Positions 17,238 to 29,561 of a stretch of 64,000 bases of DNA are shown piece after piece. Numbering within the stretch: the stretch's first letter is position 1; the number at the start of each line of letters is the position of its first letter. Source of the DNA: an uncultured Rubritalea sp. (GTDB taxonomy: Bacteria > Verrucomicrobiota > Verrucomicrobiia > Verrucomicrobiales > Akkermansiaceae); NCBI GenBank assembly GCA_937923145.1, contig CALAJT010000022.1, positions 62,001 to 126,000 on the forward strand. The letters are read 5' to 3'. Under the pieces are notes generated by a model, which was given only the letters and a program-made list of their open reading frames with translations, searched no databases and was not told the DNA's origin. The translations under genes and the position numbers were made by a program.

Positions 17238-18719
17238 TTAGTGAAAACAATGCTCACTGATTGCATAAGCAGGAATGATCTGTTCATCGACAGTATCCCT
17301 TTTTGTAAACTTAAGCTCGTGCGTTAAGCATGGGAGATGGTCTTCTGCATCATGGGAGATGTAGATGATCTGAGCGATATTCCCGTCAGCGATCTGAGTG
17401 ACTAGCTGGATAATCAAAGCACGATTGATAGGGTCGAGTCCTTGGCATGGTTCGTCCAGGAGAAGCAGACGTGGACGCTTAATGAGAGCACGAGCAATGA
17501 GGAGCATACGCTGCTGACCGAAGGATAAGCTTTTAAATAAGCTGGATGCATATTTCTCCAAACCAATGAATTGCAACCACTCAGCGGCAATTTTATGCTG
17601 CTCAACAGTAACCATAGTATAAACGCCAATGCTATCGAAGAAGCCAGACAGCAAAACCTTCTCACAAGTAATGCTCACTCGATACTGCTGGTGAAGCGCA
17701 GTGGACATCAGCCCCATGTTACGCTTGATATCCCAGATAGACTCCCCTTCCCCGCGACGATTGCCGAAGATATAGATCTCATTGCCAAAGCATTGTGGGT
17801 GATCACCAGAGATGAGTCCCAGCAGAGTAGATTTCCCAGATCCATTAGGACCACTGACTTTCCAATGCTCATCAGGCATCATTTTCCAGTCGAGCCCTTT
17901 GATAATTTGCTTAGTATGATAGCCGACATCGACAGAGCGCATCTCGATCAATGGCTTACTAGAATCGGTGATGAACGTTTCAGACCCAGCCAATGCTGAT
18001 GGCATAGGACGCGGAGTGCTATTCATATCCTGAAGTTGATGCCAGAGTTTGTTGGATTCTATTTCACTACGTGATCCAGCGAGCACTAGCTCCATCTGGT
18101 GTAGACAGGCTAGGTGAGTAATATGACTTTCTAAATGTGATATTCGATTTACAATAAGCACTACTGGGATTTGTTGACTTAGCTCTGCGATGACTCCTTT
18201 CAAATGAGTAATAAAAGCGATATCGAGTCCATCGTATGGCTCATCAAGCACTAACATTTGCGGGTCTTCAGAAAGAGCTCTTGCTATCATTAGTCGGCGA
18301 CGTTCTCCAGTGGAAAGAATGCGAAATCCAGTATGCAAAAAAGCATCCAACTGCATGGTTTCTATAATAGAATCGATATCTACACCTTCTCGTAAATGCT
18401 CTGTGATCAATTCGTAGGTAGTTCGTCCATTATCTACCTTATTTATAAATTCACTATCATCCTCGTAAAATTCTCTCTCTAATAGCCCATGCTCTTTTTC
18501 AAAAGAGACCAATTGAACTCTCTCGAATGGTGAGAATCTCTGCTTGTCACCTAACTTGACTTCATCAGCTAGCATAGCAGCGAAAGTAGATTTTCCTGCC
18601 CCATTACCACCTAACACCGCCCAATGCTCATCAGACTTAATCTCGAATTCAGATATAGCTACTTTCTGAGAGCCTTGGTTAGAAATATTTTTTAGAAGCA
18701 TCGGAGTATCTAATTTCAT
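17238..18719 (-). CDS. modF: Tandem ABC ATPase, ModF/PhrA-like
   Basis: A 493-residue protein with two ABC ATPase domains and no membrane segments. Domain 1 has Walker A GGNGAGKSTFA, signature LSTGERRRLMIARAL and Walker B MLVLDEPYDGLD. Domain 2 has GPNGSGKSTLL, LSFGQQRMLLIARAL and LLLLDEPCQGLD. The length and arrangement match E. coli ModF, an ATPase encoded with the molybdate transporter whose exact role is unclear. No modABC genes are nearby, so it is an orphan copy. The 3' end faces the PEP-CTERM gene. Confidence 0.85.
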   Translation of the reverse strand: MKLDTPMLLKNISNQGSQKVAISEFEIKSDEHWAVLGGNGAGKSTFAAMLADEVKLGDKQRFSPFERVQLVSFEKEHGLLEREFYEDDSEFINKVDNGRTTYELITEHLREGVDIDSIIETMQLDAFLHTGFRILSTGERRRLMIARALSEDPQMLVLDEPYDGLDIAFITHLKGVIAELSQQIPVVLIVNRISHLESHITHLACLHQMELVLAGSRSEIESNKLWHQLQDMNSTPRPMPSALAGSETFITDSSKPLIEMRSVDVGYHTKQIIKGLDWKMMPDEHWKVSGPNGSGKSTLLGLISGDHPQCFGNEIYIFGNRRGEGESIWDIKRNMGLMSTALHQQYRVSITCEKVLLSGFFDSIGVYTMVTVEQHKIAAEWLQFIGLEKYASSLFKSLSFGQQRMLLIARALIKRPRLLLLDEPCQGLDPINRALIIQLVTQIADGNIAQIIYISHDAEDHLPCLTHELKFTKRDTVDEQIIPAYAISEHCFH

Positions 18720-20464
<1,745 letters not shown>

Positions 20465-20501
20465 CTTCTAAGTAGAAAATTTTCTACTACCTCTCAAATA
20501 T

Positions 20502-21332
20502 ATGAAGCCTGTCAGCCTGATCACACTTTTACTCTTCCTCGGAGGAGTAGCGTGGGCACTCACTCGGAGCGAGCCCAGTGTGCGTATTATTCAGTCAGGC
20601 TACTACTCTGTCATGCGCCCATTCTTAAGTGGTGGGTCTGCGATGGAGACTAAAATAAGATCATTTGATGACGAGCTAGAGCATTCACGTGTGCTCAAGG
20701 CTGAGCTAGATATAGCGGAAGCTGAGCTCGTCAGAATGCGTATGGAGATAGCACAACTCAAGGATCTGGAGCAAGAAAATGTCCAGATGCGAGCTGCTCT
20801 AAATTTCCAGAAACGCACAAGTTTCAGCGTAACTGCTGCAAAAATCATTCGTCGCAAACCCTCGAACTGGTGGGAAACTGCCCACATCGACCGAGGGAAA
20901 GATCATGGGATAAGAGCTCAGCTCCCCGTGATCGCTGCCGAAGGACTCGTTGGGAAGGTAGACCGACCTAACAGCGATTCCTCCACTGTGATTTTACTGA
21001 CCGATGAAGCCTGCCAAGTCTCAGCCAAGGTGCTGGGAAATGGGGTGGCTCAAGAGGTCGGTATCCTTAGCGGACAGAGAGCTCAGAATGGGGAGAACCC
21101 TATGCTGCGCTTGAAATATCTGTCTCGAGAAACCAATGTCAAACCTGGACAACTCGTTGTCAGCACAGGTCGGGGAAAACTCTTCCCTAAAGACGTTGCG
21201 TTAGGCACCGTAATCTCTATAGAGCGCGGGTCTATCAATGCTGAGGCACTAGTGAAACCGGCAGTGGATTTTGCGACAGTACATACTGTATTCGTCCTTA
21301 CTAATCCATCTGAATCCGATTCCACCAAGTGA
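20502..21332 (+). CDS. mreC: Rod shape-determining protein MreC
   Basis: A 276-residue bitopic inner-membrane protein. The N-terminal membrane segment (about 4-17) is followed by a coiled coil (about 50-100, DDELEHSRVLKAELDIAEAE onwards). The periplasmic beta domain contains GLVGKVDRPNSDSSTVILLT and VVSTGRGKLFPKDVALGTV, typical of MreC. It links cytoplasmic MreB to the periplasmic wall-synthesis enzymes. Its TGA stop overlaps the GTG start of mreD, so the two are translationally coupled. Confidence 0.95.
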   Translation: MKPVSLITLLLFLGGVAWALTRSEPSVRIIQSGYYSVMRPFLSGGSAMETKIRSFDDELEHSRVLKAELDIAEAELVRMRMEIAQLKDLEQENVQMRAALNFQKRTSFSVTAAKIIRRKPSNWWETAHIDRGKDHGIRAQLPVIAAEGLVGKVDRPNSDSSTVILLTDEACQVSAKVLGNGVAQEVGILSGQRAQNGENPMLRLKYLSRETNVKPGQLVVSTGRGKLFPKDVALGTVISIERGSINAEALVKPAVDFATVHTVFVLTNPSESDSTK

Positions 21333-21931
21333 TCCGCTACCACATCAGCATTATTTTTCTCATTTTAGCAGCCTGCATACTTCAGCAGTTTCTGCCTGCT
21401 ATTACGGGCTTTCATGATGCCAGAATTCATATCTTTGCGCTAACATTTCTGTGCTGTGCAGTCACGATCGGCTTCTCCCCTATGCTCATGATTGCTTTCC
21501 TCTGCGGCTTCATCTGGGATTCGCAGAATTCCCTAGGTTCACATGGCGGAGATCCATCTGTGTATGAATCTCCTGTGGAGCATATTCGCTTTGGCTACTC
21601 TATTATTCTCTATGGTATGATGGGCGTGATCATGCAGGGAGTACAGCCACTTTTCCGCAAGGGTGTCTGGCAGCTATCCGCTGCTCTAACAGGTGTGGCA
21701 ATCTTATTCTATCTACTTTCAGAATACTTACTAATCAATGTGATACGAGGTGAGTTCTATTTCCCTAGCCGCGTCTTCTATCAAATGCTGTGGTCCTCTC
21801 TGCTCACGATGCTCTGCTCGCCTGTAATCTTCTTTGTATTATTCAAACTAGCCAAGTGGTGCCAATTCACCATCCGCTTCGATGGACTCAAGCGTCCTGG
21901 CTTCAGACTCAACTCAATGCAAGATCACTAA
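21329..21931 (+). CDS. mreD: MreD-like rod shape-determining membrane protein
   Basis: A 200-residue protein with about five membrane segments, beginning at GTG (21329) inside the mreC stop (GTGA overlap). The sequence is poorly conserved, as is normal for MreD. The identification rests on position between mreC and the PBP2 gene, size and hydrophobic profile, with the polar LCGFIWDSQNSLGSHGGDPS loop consistent with the family. It acts in the inner membrane with MreC, RodA and PBP2. Confidence 0.85.
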   Translation: MIRYHISIIFLILAACILQQFLPAITGFHDARIHIFALTFLCCAVTIGFSPMLMIAFLCGFIWDSQNSLGSHGGDPSVYESPVEHIRFGYSIILYGMMGVIMQGVQPLFRKGVWQLSAALTGVAILFYLLSEYLLINVIRGEFYFPSRVFYQMLWSSLLTMLCSPVIFFVLFKLAKWCQFTIRFDGLKRPGFRLNSMQDH

Positions 21932-21953
21932 CAGAAAAAGAAAAACTATCATT

Positions 21954-24074
21954 ATGAACTCACGCTTCCGCTACAGACTCTATATACTAACTCTTCTCAT
22001 TCTTTTGGGGACTGGTGTATTGTTGTCGCGTTTATTCAAGATGCAGATCGAGAAGCAGGAGTATTATAAACAGAAAGTCCCCTCTCATAAAATCGTGACT
22101 GTTAGAGAGCCTGGAGTCCGTGGCGAAATCATGGATCGGCATGGGATAAAGCTGGCTACTAATTCGCAGAGTTACATTGTTTACTTTAACCTCGATGAAG
22201 TACGAAAAGCTTATGTTGAAAAGCATGGGAAATCCCTCTTCCGTAAAGAGCTAGTAAACCGTAAGGGCGCTAAAAAAGCGGTGACTAGAGTAGATCTCCC
22301 TGGAATGGTGAATGAACTCGTCATTCCTCAGTTAGCTAAATTTAATCTAGATGCTAAGTATAGCGCCAAGGCAATGGACGGCCACTACCTAACCCACGGT
22401 GGACTCGTTCCCTTCGTTTATAGAAAAGATCTTCCTTATGATGAATTTGCTGTGTTCGCTGAGCAGAGCATTGATCTACCAGGTGTCTATATTAGTGCCT
22501 CTCCTCACAGGGAGTATCCACTGGGAGCTTCTTGCTCGCACGTTATAGGCTTCATTAAGATCTGGAAAAAAGGAGATATTCCTAAAGGTTTCCTGCACTA
22601 CATAGGTGATCCGTATGGAGAAGACGGCATTGAGAAATCGATGAATGATGATCTAACAGGACGTGAAGGCATTAAAGAAATTCTCAAGAATGAAAAAGGC
22701 AAGACTATTGGGATGGTAGACTACCAACCGCCTGCCCAAGGATCAGACGTATACCTAACAATTGATGCTGAAGTTCAGCAACTAACCGAGAAAGTTCTTG
22801 AGAATGTAGGTAAAGCAGCCGCTGTGGTGATGGACTGCCGCACTGGCGAAGTACTCGCTATGGCATCTGTGCCGAACTACGACCCGAATGACTTCATCCC
22901 AGCGATTACTGAGAAACGTTATTCTGTCTATCGTGAAAACACTGCTGTGCCACTAATGAACAGAGCTATTTCTAACTTCGCACCCGGCTCGACCTTTAAA
23001 CTCCCAGCAGCTGTGGCTGGAGCTAAATATGGGCTAGATGGGATGAGCTGTGGATGCCCAGGTTACACTATGTATGGCAGCATTAAGATCAAATGCCACA
23101 AACATTCTGGTCATGGAACACTTCGACTACTAAAAGCTATTCAACTTTCATGTAATCCATATTTCATGAAAATCTGTAATATTCTAGGCTATAAGAAAAT
23201 GGTCGAGGTTTACACCATGCTTGGGTTAGGACAACAGACAGGCATTATGCTTCCACGTGAGAATGCAGGCATTGTTCCAGGAAGTGCGCGATGGAAAGAG
23301 AATAATAAAGGCAAGAGAATGACCCCTGCATTTACTGGTATGATGGGTATTGGTCAGGGCTTCTGCCAGGCAACTCCACTCCAAATCGCTTCCCTAGTGT
23401 CTACTATTGCAAACGGCGGCAAGCACTACAAGCCACGCATCATCAACAAAGTTCACAACACTCTTACAGGCAAGACAAATCAACGCGAAAGTAAAGGGTT
23501 CGACCTAAAGCTAGAGGGTATCAAATCTGAATACCTCAAGCACATTCGCAAAGGCATGAAGCTCGCTGCAGATGCTGGAACGGCTAGAAGAGCTAAACCT
23601 AAAGATATCGATATAGGAGCCAAGACTGGAACCGCTCAAACTACAGATCAAGGAATTAAAACTCACGTGGCATGGACTGCTGCATTCGCCCCATACGATA
23701 ACCCTCGCTTCGTAGTAGTGGTGGCTGTGAAACGTGGTGGCAGTGGAGGAAAAGTCGCTGGACCCATCGTTCGCACTATCATTCAGGGACTGATCGACAA
23801 GGAAGCTGGCAAGAGATTCCGCATCGCTAGAAGTGAGCCTTATGCAGGTCATCAAAAACTCATCGAAGAAGTCACTATAGGAGAAGATCCACTCGCATCC
23901 ATCATGATCGATGACGGAGAGACTGGAGACGAAGCTGAGGCAGTGGGAGTTACTGCTGACACTACAGACCGCCCAGCGGATGTCCCCAAACCAAGTATAG
24001 ATCCCGAGGCAGATAGCCGAGGATCACAACAGACACCAACACTGGGAGAGGATGAACAACCCAGCTCTCCTTAA
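21954..24074 (+). CDS. mrdA: Penicillin-binding protein 2 (cell elongation transpeptidase)
   Basis: A 706-residue class B PBP that cross-links peptidoglycan during elongation. The start at 21954 (MNSRFRYRLYIL) was preferred over an ATG at 21882, which lies inside mreD and adds a non-family stretch. A membrane anchor lies at about 8-26, followed by the dimerisation domain. The transpeptidase motifs are SxxK in APGSTFKLPAAV, SxN in LSCNPYF and KTGTAQT. The C-terminal 80 or so residues form an acidic, Pro-rich, apparently disordered tail that many PBP2 proteins lack. rodA, the usual partner, is not adjacent. Confidence 0.95.
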   Translation: MNSRFRYRLYILTLLILLGTGVLLSRLFKMQIEKQEYYKQKVPSHKIVTVREPGVRGEIMDRHGIKLATNSQSYIVYFNLDEVRKAYVEKHGKSLFRKELVNRKGAKKAVTRVDLPGMVNELVIPQLAKFNLDAKYSAKAMDGHYLTHGGLVPFVYRKDLPYDEFAVFAEQSIDLPGVYISASPHREYPLGASCSHVIGFIKIWKKGDIPKGFLHYIGDPYGEDGIEKSMNDDLTGREGIKEILKNEKGKTIGMVDYQPPAQGSDVYLTIDAEVQQLTEKVLENVGKAAAVVMDCRTGEVLAMASVPNYDPNDFIPAITEKRYSVYRENTAVPLMNRAISNFAPGSTFKLPAAVAGAKYGLDGMSCGCPGYTMYGSIKIKCHKHSGHGTLRLLKAIQLSCNPYFMKICNILGYKKMVEVYTMLGLGQQTGIMLPRENAGIVPGSARWKENNKGKRMTPAFTGMMGIGQGFCQATPLQIASLVSTIANGGKHYKPRIINKVHNTLTGKTNQRESKGFDLKLEGIKSEYLKHIRKGMKLAADAGTARRAKPKDIDIGAKTGTAQTTDQGIKTHVAWTAAFAPYDNPRFVVVVAVKRGGSGGKVAGPIVRTIIQGLIDKEAGKRFRIARSEPYAGHQKLIEEVTIGEDPLASIMIDDGETGDEAEAVGVTADTTDRPADVPKPSIDPEADSRGSQQTPTLGEDEQPSSP

Positions 24075-24119
24075 CAATTTTACCAACAAATAAATTTAAC
24101 CAACAATTCAATTAATATT

Positions 24120-25712
24120 ATGATCAAGAAAATCAAAAAAGCCTTCGGGCTTGTAGCAGGCGATCCCGACCCGAGCAAGGGTGTGACGCTTGTAATCAAC
24201 GCGGAAAAGCTAGAACGCCGTGTAGCTCTCCTAGAAGATAACAGTCTCGAAGAATACAACGTAGAACGCGAAGGCGAAGCCAACATTGTAGGCGGTATTT
24301 TCAAAGGAACTGTCAAAAATATCGAGCAAGGTCTTAAGGCTATGTTCGTAGACATTGGCATGGATAAGAACGCCTTCCTCCATTTCTGGGATGCTATCCC
24401 TGCTGCCCTTGACGGTGGACTTGAGGAAATTAAACGTGATGGTAAGCCTAAGAAGAAGCAGAAGAAAATTACTTCTAAAGACATCCCTTCTATATACCCT
24501 ATCGGCTCTGAAATTCTAATCCAAGTCTCTAAGGGACCTATCGGAAATAAAGGCCCTCGTGTAACTACTAACATTTCACTAGCTGGTCGCTATCTCGTGC
24601 TGATGCCATTCTCAGAACAGTTCGGCATTTCACGTAAGATTGATGATCCTAAAGAACGCACTAGACTCCGCAGAATAATGCAGAAACTCCAAGTGCCAGA
24701 TGGCATGGGCATCATTATGCGCACAGTCTCCATCGGTCAGAGAGCACGACATTTCGTTCGTGATTTAGCTATGCTGTTAGAACAGTGGGATGCTATTGAG
24801 ACCAAACGTGACGCTAAGCCAGCGCCAGTAATCGCATTCCAAGAACCAGGACTTATTGAAAGAACTGCCAGAGACTTCCTAACTGACGAAGTAGACCAGG
24901 TGATCTGTGATGATCTCGAAACTACTGAGTTCATGCGTGAAGTTGCTGGTAAAATTTCCCGTAGAGCGAAGCGCCGTATCGTGCACCTTCCTTCGAAACA
25001 GTCTATCTTTGAGAAAATCGGCATCCAACGCCATATCGACGAAGCATTCCACCGTCAAGTATGGCTTCCATGTGGAGGTTACCTAGTGATCGATGAGACA
25101 GAAGCTCTGATCGCTATTGATGTAAACACAGGCCGTAATAAAGGTTCGAAAGACGTCGAGAAAATGATCGCTGAGACTAACCTCGAAGCGGCAGAGGAAG
25201 TCGCTAGACAGTTGCGTCTCAGAAATATAGGTGGCTTGGTCGTAGTTGACTTTATCGACATGCGTCACCGCCGTGATCAGCAGGCAGTATTCAGAGCGAT
25301 GAAGGAACGCCTCAAGCGTGACAAAGCGAAGACTCAAGTCATGCAGATCTCACCGATCGGTCTGATGGAGATGACGCGTCAGCGACTTAATGAATCACTC
25401 CGCGACACCATGTATGAGCCGTGCCCATACTGCCAGGGTAAAGCTCGCGTTAAAACTACGATGACTATGTCAGTAGAGATTCAACGTAGACTTAATACAG
25501 TGATCCAGAAGAATCAAGATGACTTCGGAGATCTTATCGTGATGGTAAATCCTGAGGTTCTTAACCGCTTTAAGAAGGAAGATTCTAAGATACTCATGGA
25601 TCTAGAGCGTAGCCATAACGGACGCCTCATCTTCCGCACAGACGCATCATTCCACCGCGAGCACTTTGCTATTATTGATGCTGAGACAGAGAAGACCATC
25701 GTTCAGGTATAA
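24120..25712 (+). CDS. rng: Ribonuclease E/G family protein
   Basis: A 530-residue endoribonuclease of the RNase E/G family, closer to RNase G in size because the long C-terminal degradosome scaffold is missing. The S1-like RNA-binding region is near the start (GIFKGTVKNIEQGLKAMFVD followed by IGMDKNAFL). The catalytic DNase-I-like region contains AIDVNTGRNKGSKDVEKMI and VVVDFIDM. The zinc-link CPYCQGKARVK is present and allows dimerisation. It matures rRNA and turns over mRNA. Linkage of rng to mreBCD is seen in other bacteria. Confidence 0.95.
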   Translation: MIKKIKKAFGLVAGDPDPSKGVTLVINAEKLERRVALLEDNSLEEYNVEREGEANIVGGIFKGTVKNIEQGLKAMFVDIGMDKNAFLHFWDAIPAALDGGLEEIKRDGKPKKKQKKITSKDIPSIYPIGSEILIQVSKGPIGNKGPRVTTNISLAGRYLVLMPFSEQFGISRKIDDPKERTRLRRIMQKLQVPDGMGIIMRTVSIGQRARHFVRDLAMLLEQWDAIETKRDAKPAPVIAFQEPGLIERTARDFLTDEVDQVICDDLETTEFMREVAGKISRRAKRRIVHLPSKQSIFEKIGIQRHIDEAFHRQVWLPCGGYLVIDETEALIAIDVNTGRNKGSKDVEKMIAETNLEAAEEVARQLRLRNIGGLVVVDFIDMRHRRDQQAVFRAMKERLKRDKAKTQVMQISPIGLMEMTRQRLNESLRDTMYEPCPYCQGKARVKTTMTMSVEIQRRLNTVIQKNQDDFGDLIVMVNPEVLNRFKKEDSKILMDLERSHNGRLIFRTDASFHREHFAIIDAETEKTIVQV

Positions 25713-25724
25713 TAGAAGTATACA

Positions 25725-26159
25725 ATGAGTAACAAAAAAACATACGAAGCTGAAGTGGAAGTCGTCTCTTCTAAAAAGAGCGAAAAGCAGAAGCCGGCTA
25801 AACCGGCTAAACCAGCCCAGAAAGCTCAGCAGCCAGACAATCCATTTGCGGCATTCGGGGCTGGAGGAATGAATGGCATGCCTGACCTTTCCGCGCTCTT
25901 TGGTAAAGATGGAATGCCTGATCTCTCGAAGATTCCTGGTATTCCATTCAAGCAGCGTATGATGTTTAAGTTTATGGGGCTGATCAACAGCCCCAAACTC
26001 CGCTTTCTAAGAAGTAAATGGAGCATCCCTATATGGGGAGTCATAGCCATTCTAGCTGTAGGTCTCATCCTCACTGCCGGGCTGGTATTTCTAGTCTTTA
26101 AGCTCCTCAAAGCCCTACTAACACCTTACTTCAATCTTTTCAAAAAGAAGCCGCACTAA
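25725..26159 (+). CDS. Small single-pass membrane protein downstream of rng
   Basis: A 144-residue protein beginning 12 bp after rng. The first 50 residues are charged and Lys/Pro/Ala-rich (KPAKPAKPAQKAQQ), then come Gly/Met/Pro-rich repeats (GMPDLSALFGKDGMPDLSK), then one long membrane segment (about 103-127, GVIAILAVGLILTAGLVFLV) and a basic tail. I know no family. A basic, disordered tail on a membrane protein in an operon with RNase G might tether RNA or the nuclease to the membrane; this is a guess from position alone. Confidence 0.75.
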   Translation: MSNKKTYEAEVEVVSSKKSEKQKPAKPAKPAQKAQQPDNPFAAFGAGGMNGMPDLSALFGKDGMPDLSKIPGIPFKQRMMFKFMGLINSPKLRFLRSKWSIPIWGVIAILAVGLILTAGLVFLVFKLLKALLTPYFNLFKKKPH

Positions 26160-26285
26160 TCAATAGCCTAGAAATCAGAAAAATGTCTGAATTCTGGCTC
26201 TTAAAACTTGCACAGTCAGTCCCCTGCTCATAGGCTTCGCACGCGACGCAGAGGATTCATTCTGCAAGCTAACTACTTTCTTATT

Positions 26286-27464
26286 ATGGGGGACTCACAT
26301 ACTTCTAAACCAGCAATTCTAGCGCTCGAAGACGGCCGCACATTCCACGGAGATTCATTTGGTCACACTGGTACATCCACTGGCGAAATCTGTTTTAATA
26401 CGTCGATGACCGGCTATCAGGAAATCATCACTGACCCATCTTACCGTGGTCAAATCGTGACGATGACTTACCCACTGATCGGTAACTATGGTGTGAATCC
26501 AGAAGACGCCGAATCATCACAACCTCATGTTCGCGGACTAGTGATTGGCGAGCTTTCACCAGTGGCCTCTAATTTCCGCTCACGTCAGACACTCGCTGAG
26601 TATTTTGCTGAGCATAAGATTATTGGCATAGAGGAAATTGATACCAGAGCACTCACTAAGCACCTAAGAACAGCTGGATCCATGCGCTCATGCCTTACTA
26701 CTGAGCTATCTGAAGAAGAGGCTATCCAAGCGGCTAAAGATTCCACACCTATGGCTGGATCTGATTTCGTAAAGGAAGTCTCTACTGAAAAAACTTACCA
26801 ATGGGGCGAAGACGGAGAAGAAACTCGTCTCTGGGATATACCAAGTGTTTCTGCAGAACGCGAAGGCTACTATCATGAACTTCCACCAGTGAAGTATAAC
26901 ATCGTAGCTTACGACTTTGGTATCAAATATAATATCCTCCGCTCCATGCGTCAGGAAGGATTCGGTATCACTGTCGTAAACTCCCGCACTACTGCAGAGG
27001 AGATTCTTGCACTTAAGCCAGATGGAGTATTCCTATCAAACGGCCCTGGAGATCCAGCTGCACTTGACTACATCCATGCTGAGGTAAAGAAGCTTCTCGG
27101 CAAGACTCCTATGTTCGGAATTTGCTTAGGTCACCAGATTTTGACCCACGCATTCGGCGGCACTACTTATAAACTTAAGTTCGGTCACCGCGGGGGTAAT
27201 CAACCAGTGCAAGACCTCCGTGAGGGAATGAACGGTAAGGTTTCTATCACTGCTCAGAACCATGGCTTCGCTACAGACCCTGACTCCATCTCAGACGATG
27301 TGGAGATCACTCATATCAATCTTAACGATCAAACAATCGAAGGATTCCGCCATAAGAAATTCCCTGCATTCTCAGTGCAGTATCACCCAGAGGCAGCACC
27401 TGGACCAAATGACGCGAAGTATTTCTTCGAAGAATTCGGAGCTTTGATCGAAGCGAATAAGTAA
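26286..27464 (+). CDS. carA: Carbamoyl-phosphate synthase small subunit (glutamine amidotransferase)
   Basis: A 392-residue subunit that hydrolyses glutamine and passes ammonia to CarB to make carbamoyl phosphate for arginine and pyrimidines. An upstream ATG at 26208 would add a basic stretch foreign to the family, so MGDSHTSKPAILALEDG at 26286 was chosen. The N-domain shows STGEICFNTSMTGYQEIITD. The class I amidotransferase triad is visible as FGICLGHQ (Cys) and VQYHPEAAPGP (His, Glu). carB is not adjacent. purA follows 28 bp downstream. Confidence 0.96.
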   Translation: MGDSHTSKPAILALEDGRTFHGDSFGHTGTSTGEICFNTSMTGYQEIITDPSYRGQIVTMTYPLIGNYGVNPEDAESSQPHVRGLVIGELSPVASNFRSRQTLAEYFAEHKIIGIEEIDTRALTKHLRTAGSMRSCLTTELSEEEAIQAAKDSTPMAGSDFVKEVSTEKTYQWGEDGEETRLWDIPSVSAEREGYYHELPPVKYNIVAYDFGIKYNILRSMRQEGFGITVVNSRTTAEEILALKPDGVFLSNGPGDPAALDYIHAEVKKLLGKTPMFGICLGHQILTHAFGGTTYKLKFGHRGGNQPVQDLREGMNGKVSITAQNHGFATDPDSISDDVEITHINLNDQTIEGFRHKKFPAFSVQYHPEAAPGPNDAKYFFEEFGALIEANK

Positions 27465-27474
27465 CCAATTTTAG

Positions 27475-28764
<1,290 letters not shown>

Positions 28765-28868
28765 GTTGGTAAATTTTTAGGTAAGAGGACTAAACCCAAT
28801 TAATTAGAAAGCTTTTCTTAAATATAAGGATTGTTAAATGACAATTGTTCACCAATACTTGGATAGCA

Positions 28869-29561
28869 ATGGAAGATAACAACAGCGAATCAGCTACTGA
28901 GCAATCTATAGACGATGAGTACTTTGCGAGTTTGACTAAATCACAAGCGCGCGAAATAGCTTTTGCCAATACCTTAGCTTGTGAACCTCCAAGCTGCCCT
29001 GAGTGCAACAAAAAAGCAGCAGATCGCAATGTTATAAAATGCACTTATTGTGGTTTTTATTATGGTTATTTAGAGAAAATTTTCCCTAAAGATTTACCTA
29101 CACTAGATAGGTTAAATGATTTCAGTAAACAGCTAACAAATAGCGAGAAAAAATCGTTAGGGAAATCGCTCAAGAAACTTAGAAAAAAATACCCACAAGT
29201 TGTAGTGAAATTAGTCACACTTCCACTACAAGCAGATATTCAGATTCAGCAAATGGCCCTATGGATGCTAAATGAATGTCCCCAACCAGATCATGAAGAT
29301 GATGCTGATAGACTGTGGACCATCCTACTCCTGATTGACACAAATTCTAAGACTAGTTGTTATGCAAATGGCTATAAGATAGAAGTATTCTGGACACATG
29401 ATACCTGTGCAGACTCCATCACTAGTATTAACTATAATCTAAGGAAGAAATCAGTTTATGAAACTCTAAAAGAGTCGCTTGAGGTAATATTCGTAAATTT
29501 AGATCACTCTAAAAAAATGGTTCGTAAGCAATATCGTAAATTTAAGAACAAAATCTATTAA
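28869..29561 (+). CDS. Zinc-ribbon protein with diverged TPM-like domain
   Basis: A 230-residue cytoplasmic protein. A zinc ribbon lies at about 35-60 (CPECNKKAADRN, then CTYCGFYYGY). The rest resembles a TPM domain: GKSLKKLRKKYPQVVVKLVT, MALWMLNECP, LWTILLLIDTNSKTSCYANG and YKIE, in the order typical of TPM proteins. TPM domains occur in proteins of thylakoid or membrane repair and some have phosphatase activity. No signal peptide is seen. TTG at 28845 would add eight residues. Its stop overlaps the start of the next gene (TAATG). Confidence 0.7.
   Translation: MEDNNSESATEQSIDDEYFASLTKSQAREIAFANTLACEPPSCPECNKKAADRNVIKCTYCGFYYGYLEKIFPKDLPTLDRLNDFSKQLTNSEKKSLGKSLKKLRKKYPQVVVKLVTLPLQADIQIQQMALWMLNECPQPDHEDDADRLWTILLLIDTNSKTSCYANGYKIEVFWTHDTCADSITSINYNLRKKSVYETLKESLEVIFVNLDHSKKMVRKQYRKFKNKIY

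Noticed and set aside
28838-28879. A 13-codon frame (MTIVHQYLDSNGR) with an AAGGA sequence just before it, upstream of the zinc-ribbon gene
   Set aside because: It could be a leader peptide, but the overlap with the next start is common by chance and no regulatory residues or hairpins support it.
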